A program made the position numbers and the translations under genes. The notes beneath the pieces were generated by a model that saw nothing but the letters and a program-made list of their open reading frames with translations, made no database searches and was not told where the DNA came from. DNA of 64,000 nt from Rotaria sordida (Eukaryota > Rotifera > Eurotatoria > Philodinida > Philodinidae): the NCBI GenBank assembly GCA_905250125.1, contig CAJNOL010000175.1, positions 124,001-188,000 on the forward strand, given 5' to 3'. Positions 59,671 through 64,000 of the stretch are shown here, piece after piece; the first letter of the stretch is position 1; each line of letters begins with the position of its first letter.

Positions 59671-61469
59671 CTATATATAAGATGAAAGATAATGTTTTGA
59701 AACAGATTGCATAGAAATGAAAAATTCTTAGTTCTTTCTCAGTTTAGTGTTATACAGAATTTAAAAGTTTCTCTAGTCTTGTCTACTCTAAATCTTTTTT
59801 ATTGCAGGAAACTATGCTAAGTTTGCTAAAAATCTTTTATATTTGATAGTTTATCAAAAGTATTACTAAGAGAAAATAAAATATAGTTTATATTGACGAA
59901 AAAAATTTTATTTATTCTTTTAATTGAAATTTTTTTGTCTATTAGATTATCTTCAATTGTTAGCTTATCATCTTTTTCTAATGGAACGTATTTATTGATA
60001 TGATCGTAAATAAAAAATACTGAATGAAATGAAACGATCGAATAAATTTCATTAATAAACTATTATTTCTTAACGTTTTTTTTTTATAATTCAAATTCTC
60101 CGTTGACATAAACGTTTACAGAAAAAGAACTAAATTACTGTAATTTTCAATTTCAATTATTTTGTTTTGTACATAATTGATTAAAATGTTATGTATTAGA
60201 TTTGTTGTTTGCTTATTTATCTATGTATTTACATAATGTTCTCTTACTATAATTGATTCTTATCATTGTTAGAATAATACTGCTTGCATAAACATACAAG
60301 CATTATTATGTATGCTATGAAATATTCTCTCGATTGCATTTTTTTTTCTCTTTATTTGCTGAATATTTATCATTCATTCATTCATCAAAATTACAGGAAA
60401 TTATAGAACAGAAATAATGTTTCGATATGAATAATGTAAAGAAAACTAAATAATTACAAGTACGATAGACATAGTTTTTTTTATGAGAGTGGAAATGAGT
60501 AAATAATTCACTTTATAGATTTATTATATTCTTCTCATATTACAATTCTTTAGTTTATTCTATTGATAAAACTTTTGTTACTCACTTATGTTCAATATGG
60601 TGCACACTCACATTTTTACTTGTTCTTTTTCTTTTTATTGAATCAAACATTTCTTGCATAAGAATTTCGACATATGAAGGACAATCATCGATCATTGCGA
60701 TGAATATTTGTGAATCAGTGCATTATTTCGTAGCTACAGAAATGCAGCTGTTGTTTCATTTATACCATTATTGATGATCGATTAGATATTTTAAACTTAC
60801 TGTAACGTTTGTTTGAGAAATGTAGAATAATGACAAGAGTTATGCAAGCCAGTAGATTTGACAGACGAAATGTTACATATGTGTGTCGAACAATTTCATC
60901 ATCTTGAATAGATCTTCGGTATCTGTAAAGGATATGCGAGAACATATAATGTTTATTTTAAAATAAATGCAATTTGTATTACAAAGTTTTTATCTATTTT
61001 GCTGGATTTCAAAATTTTTTTTATTTATTTTGTCAACATAGTTCATTGTAAAACTTAATTTCATGACAATTATCATTTATACCAAAGAAAAAATCTATTT
61101 AAAACAAATAAACTTCTATCAATCTTATAAATTCGTAACATGAGTGAATTCTATCATGAAAAAGCAATTGTGATCAGTGCGGTATATCATACATTCGTTA
61201 GCAATTTTTTTTAAAACAGTCACAGACAAAGATCGGTTAAATTTTTATGATTTAAAGTGAACTAAATAAAACTACATAGAGTATTGGATAAAAGAAAGTC
61301 ATAGTTGAAAAGTATTACATTTTATTAAATAGTTTACAAAATTATTTGCTTTAATATAAAAATTGGGCGTCAGGTTCCTACCTTTACGATTGCAATGGAC
61401 TACGTCGCGCATATGGATATCATATTAACATAAGTATTAAAAGTAATCCAAATACATTCGTAATATTTG

Positions 61470-62358
61470 GCATTAGAATCAATTAATGATAAGGTATTAG
61501 CATTATTTTTAGTTCGAACATATCTGTTACCCAAGACTAAATCTCGAAGAATTCAAATTCAAAAGTTCCTTAATAACAAAATACTTTTGTTCTATTATGA
61601 GAAAATGACTTTTACAAGGGAAGTCCTTCAACTGTCTAATCACTTTTGAGTCTAGACAATGTGCATTATGTAGATGCAAATGAGCTTTTGAAAACCTTGA
61701 AAAGAGTTCATGTGTTTAGCTTATTGCTGCGGAGATACTGCACTTTCAAGGTAGTTTTTTAATCAATACCGTGATTCAGAAAAACTGATCTTCGAATTTC
61801 CACTTGAAACTTTGTATAGAGACAGACCTTAACGAGAATAATTTTTTTATGAATGTTTTACATCTTATCATTGTTGCTATCCTAAGGTACAACTATGGTA
61901 ATAACATGTCTTTTACATCACTTATATAAACTAGCAGATTTGATGTTCTTATTTCAGGATAGAAGTAAACCAAAAGATCTGAAACTTTCACAATAAACTA
62001 CTCTTGTTAAAGCTTATCTCTATGCAAAGTTTAAAGTCGATTATTCAAAAATCAGCTTTTCTGAACTACGGCAATAATTAAAAAAATACCATAAAAGTGC
62101 AGTATCTTTGCAGTAATAAGCTAAGGACACGAATTCTTTTCAAAATTTTCATGGCTCATTTGCATCTACATAACGAACATAGTTTAGACTCAAAAATGAT
62201 TTGATAGTTGAAGAACTTTCCTCATCAGTAACAGAACAAAAACGTCCTATTACTGAGAACTTTTGAGTTTGAATTCTGAGAGATTTAGTCTGAGGTAAGA
62301 GATATATTAGAATTAAAAATAATACTAATACCTTATCATTAATTAATTGTAATATCAA
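61470..62358. repeat. Long palindrome (foldback element), family A copy 4, longest form
   Basis: The core (about 61615-62230) is family A (ACCTTGAAAAGAGTTCATG, GAGACAGACCTTAACGAGAATAATT, TTTGATGTTCTTATTTCAGG). Here the palindrome continues about 140 bp further on each side: left AATTAATGATAAGGTATTAGCATTATTTTTAG, right read inward AATTAATGATAAGGTATTAGTATTATTTTTAA. As a result, plus 61467-61649 and minus 62149-62358 have open frames for similar peptides (SINDKVLALFLVRTYLLPKT / LINDKVLVLFLILIYLLPQT). Either the full element is about 890 bp and other copies are shortened, or an A copy inserted at the centre of another palindrome. Confidence 0.8.
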
Positions 62359-62789
62359 AAAAATACCAATATATTAAAGTTGATTTTTATATTAATGTCT
62401 AAGTGTTAGAATTAATATTAATTAATGCTAATACTAATTTCAATACGGAATTCGCAATCAAGAAAATAAGTTCAACATATGCACTCACCTTAAAAAATAT
62501 TTCAGATATGCTGATTTTATTCAGCTTCGAATAGTGATCGTCAATAAAAATCAATGTATTCGTAAAGATCCGATTATTTCTATTTGTAGAGAAATAATGT
62601 TAATGTGTATTAGTACAAAATTAATTGTATCAGTTAATCAAAACTAATTCTAGTTAATAATATAAACTAAATATATATTATTTATGAGAATATCTCTTTT
62701 GTGCCTGTTTCAAACATACTGTTATAGTTCATTGTCAGTCACATATTAGTAATATAATATGTCAATATCTGTATTTAGAAGTATAATTC

Positions 62790-63000
62790 GCTGCTAGCGT
62801 CACGACATCAAAATAGATATGAAGTTTTTAAAAATTTTCGACTCTCCAGATCAGTTTTTGAAGATGCTACCGTTTGATTTCTTGTCAATAAATTCTCTAT
62901 CCTTGTTTTCTTTCTGTTTTATTTGAAAATTTCTCGAAATAGAAAATTTTAAAAAATTCATCAAAAAATTTTCAGCCGCTACTGCTGATCAATGTAGCAG
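62790..63000 (-). repeat. Dispersed repeat pair, copy 2
   Basis: Reverse complement of 39690-39910: ACATTGATCAGCAGTAGCGGCTGAAAA, TTTCGAGAAATTTTCAAAT, TTATTGACAAGAAATCAAACG, CATCTTCAAAAACTGAT in the same order. Confidence 0.65.
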
Positions 63001-64000
63001 TTTACATCTCTGTCTGTAATTGATCTTTTATTAAAAGATCTATAATGACTAGGTAACTTTACTATTCAGATTAAATAATTGACTGATAGAAATAGCTCTA
63101 TAATATGATAATGAGTGCGATCAAGTTAACAACTTAATCGTTCTTATATCATGATTAATCGAAAAACTATGTATATAGTCATTTGATATGCAAATCTCAT
63201 CTACATTCAAAGTTGAACATTCCTTCAAAATAATTTTGAATGTTGCTTGTGAATCATAAAAATTTAAAAAGATAAACCATATGTGAAGTAATTATAACTT
63301 TCGTTTGATTTTATTTAGAATGACGAGCAAGTCAAAAGGAAAGTCTCCTAAACTCAAGAAGAAAACATTTGCAAATGAAACGCTTTTCTCTTGTTCGAAG
63401 AAGAAAGTAGTTAATTCTTTTTGGAAATAGAAGTGAAACATTTTCTTTGTTAAACAAGGTTGGTTTTCCTTAAATATTCGAACAAAAAAAACTTTCGATT
63501 TTTCAGTGAAAATCGATGATTCTCTCTAAAACCTACGGAAAAAGTCTTCCTATATTTATTCTATAAAAAATACCGAAAAATTCACTACACATTGGTCAAC
63601 AAAAAGTTTCTGGTAGAAAAGACTAGAAACAAGAGAAAATTTAGGAGGAAGAAATCATTCCACTTTTCCTTCCTAATCCTATAATCTAGAATTAATTATT
63701 TTTCTTATTTTAAAATAGTAAGAAAGTTATTTTCGTTTCATTATGATTTCTCTTTATTTTTTTCTTCTTATGTTCATAGATGATATAATTTATTACTATT
63801 ACTTTAAATGAAATATAAAATCATAAAGAAATTGCATATCGATTTTAATATATTCCACTTGATCATTATTACTTCATGAATTTTTTTAGTACTTTTTTTT
63901 AAATAAATATTGAACAGAATATCATTTTCTTTTTAAATAAAAATTATTTTATACTTTTCAAAGATTTTTCAACTGAAAAAAACAGCATCGTTTGACAAGC

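Larger units (their letters stand above)
56611..64000. other. 7.4-kb gene-poor terminal region
   Basis: No intact gene. On the plus strand 56635-56733 is a 32-codon frame (MNRSRNDRGKQAAHSATF) in coding-like composition, and on the minus strand the same bases are open too; neither can be placed in a gene. A minus-strand piece near 60790-60930 (YRRSIQDDEIVRHTYVTFRL) follows a TTTACAG acceptor-like site and looks like an orphan exon or relic. 63320-63427 (MTSKSKGKSPKLKKKTF) is a short basic frame after a TTTAG. Repeats at 58767, 59088, 61470 and 62790 are listed separately. Confidence 0.5.

Noticed and set aside
1-64000. CRISPR arrays, bacterial operons, telomeric repeats, rRNA genes
   Set aside because: No spaced direct-repeat array, no operon structure, no terminal telomere-like array and no conserved rRNA segment was seen while reading; the split genes are eukaryotic.

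Overview
This is AT-rich animal nuclear DNA. Genes are split by many very short introns (mostly 45-110 bp, GT..AG). It carries metazoan-specific genes (synapsin, an adhesion GPCR, a RING E3, SUMO, an ACSF2-type mitochondrial acyl-CoA ligase) beside a saposin-B/countin-like secreted family best known from Dictyostelium. With compact introns and A/T-ending codons, this fits a small invertebrate such as a bdelloid rotifer. That assignment is an inference from style and gene content, not from a database search.

Layout. 1-6.5 kb: the 3' end of one saposin-B/countin-like gene, then a complete paralogue at 5571-6470, with three long palindromes and a tandemly duplicated block between them. 6.5-11.3 kb: no genes, three more palindromes. 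11.3-15.7 kb: a 19-exon adhesion GPCR, immediately followed by a small stefin-like gene (16.0-16.4 kb). 16.4-20.3 kb: repeats. 20.4-20.9 kb: SUMO (-). 21-32 kb: gene desert with decayed coding relics, a 21-bp minisatellite, a hAT-like MITE and a palindrome. 32.2-37.4 kb: an acidic secreted protein (+), a RING E3 (-) and an unknown three-exon gene (+) whose first intron holds a MITE. 37.6-39.3 kb: F-box/FBA pseudogene (-) interrupted by a dispersed repeat. 41.3-43.3 kb: ACSF2-like ligase (-). 43.8-48 kb: hAT transposase relic, palindrome and a decayed copy of the ligase's last exon. 49.1-52.2 kb: 12-exon synapsin (-), divergent from a Q/S/Y-rich single-exon gene (54.5-55.4 kb), which converges with a probable beta-trefoil gene (-). 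56.6-64 kb: gene-poor, repeats only.

The eukaryotic genes have independent promoters and no operon logic. Synapsin and the adhesion GPCR are of the neuronal/cell-surface type, SUMO and the RING protein are protein-modification factors, and the ligase is mitochondrial lipid metabolism. The most unusual feature is the density of long, imperfect, near-complete palindromes: at least eleven of about 550-900 bp. Several are copies of one family, and some families share termini while their interiors differ. They look like non-autonomous foldback DNA transposons.

Exon coordinates were derived by hand from reading-frame continuity and GT..AG sites. Every complete multi-exon model below stays in frame from ATG to stop.
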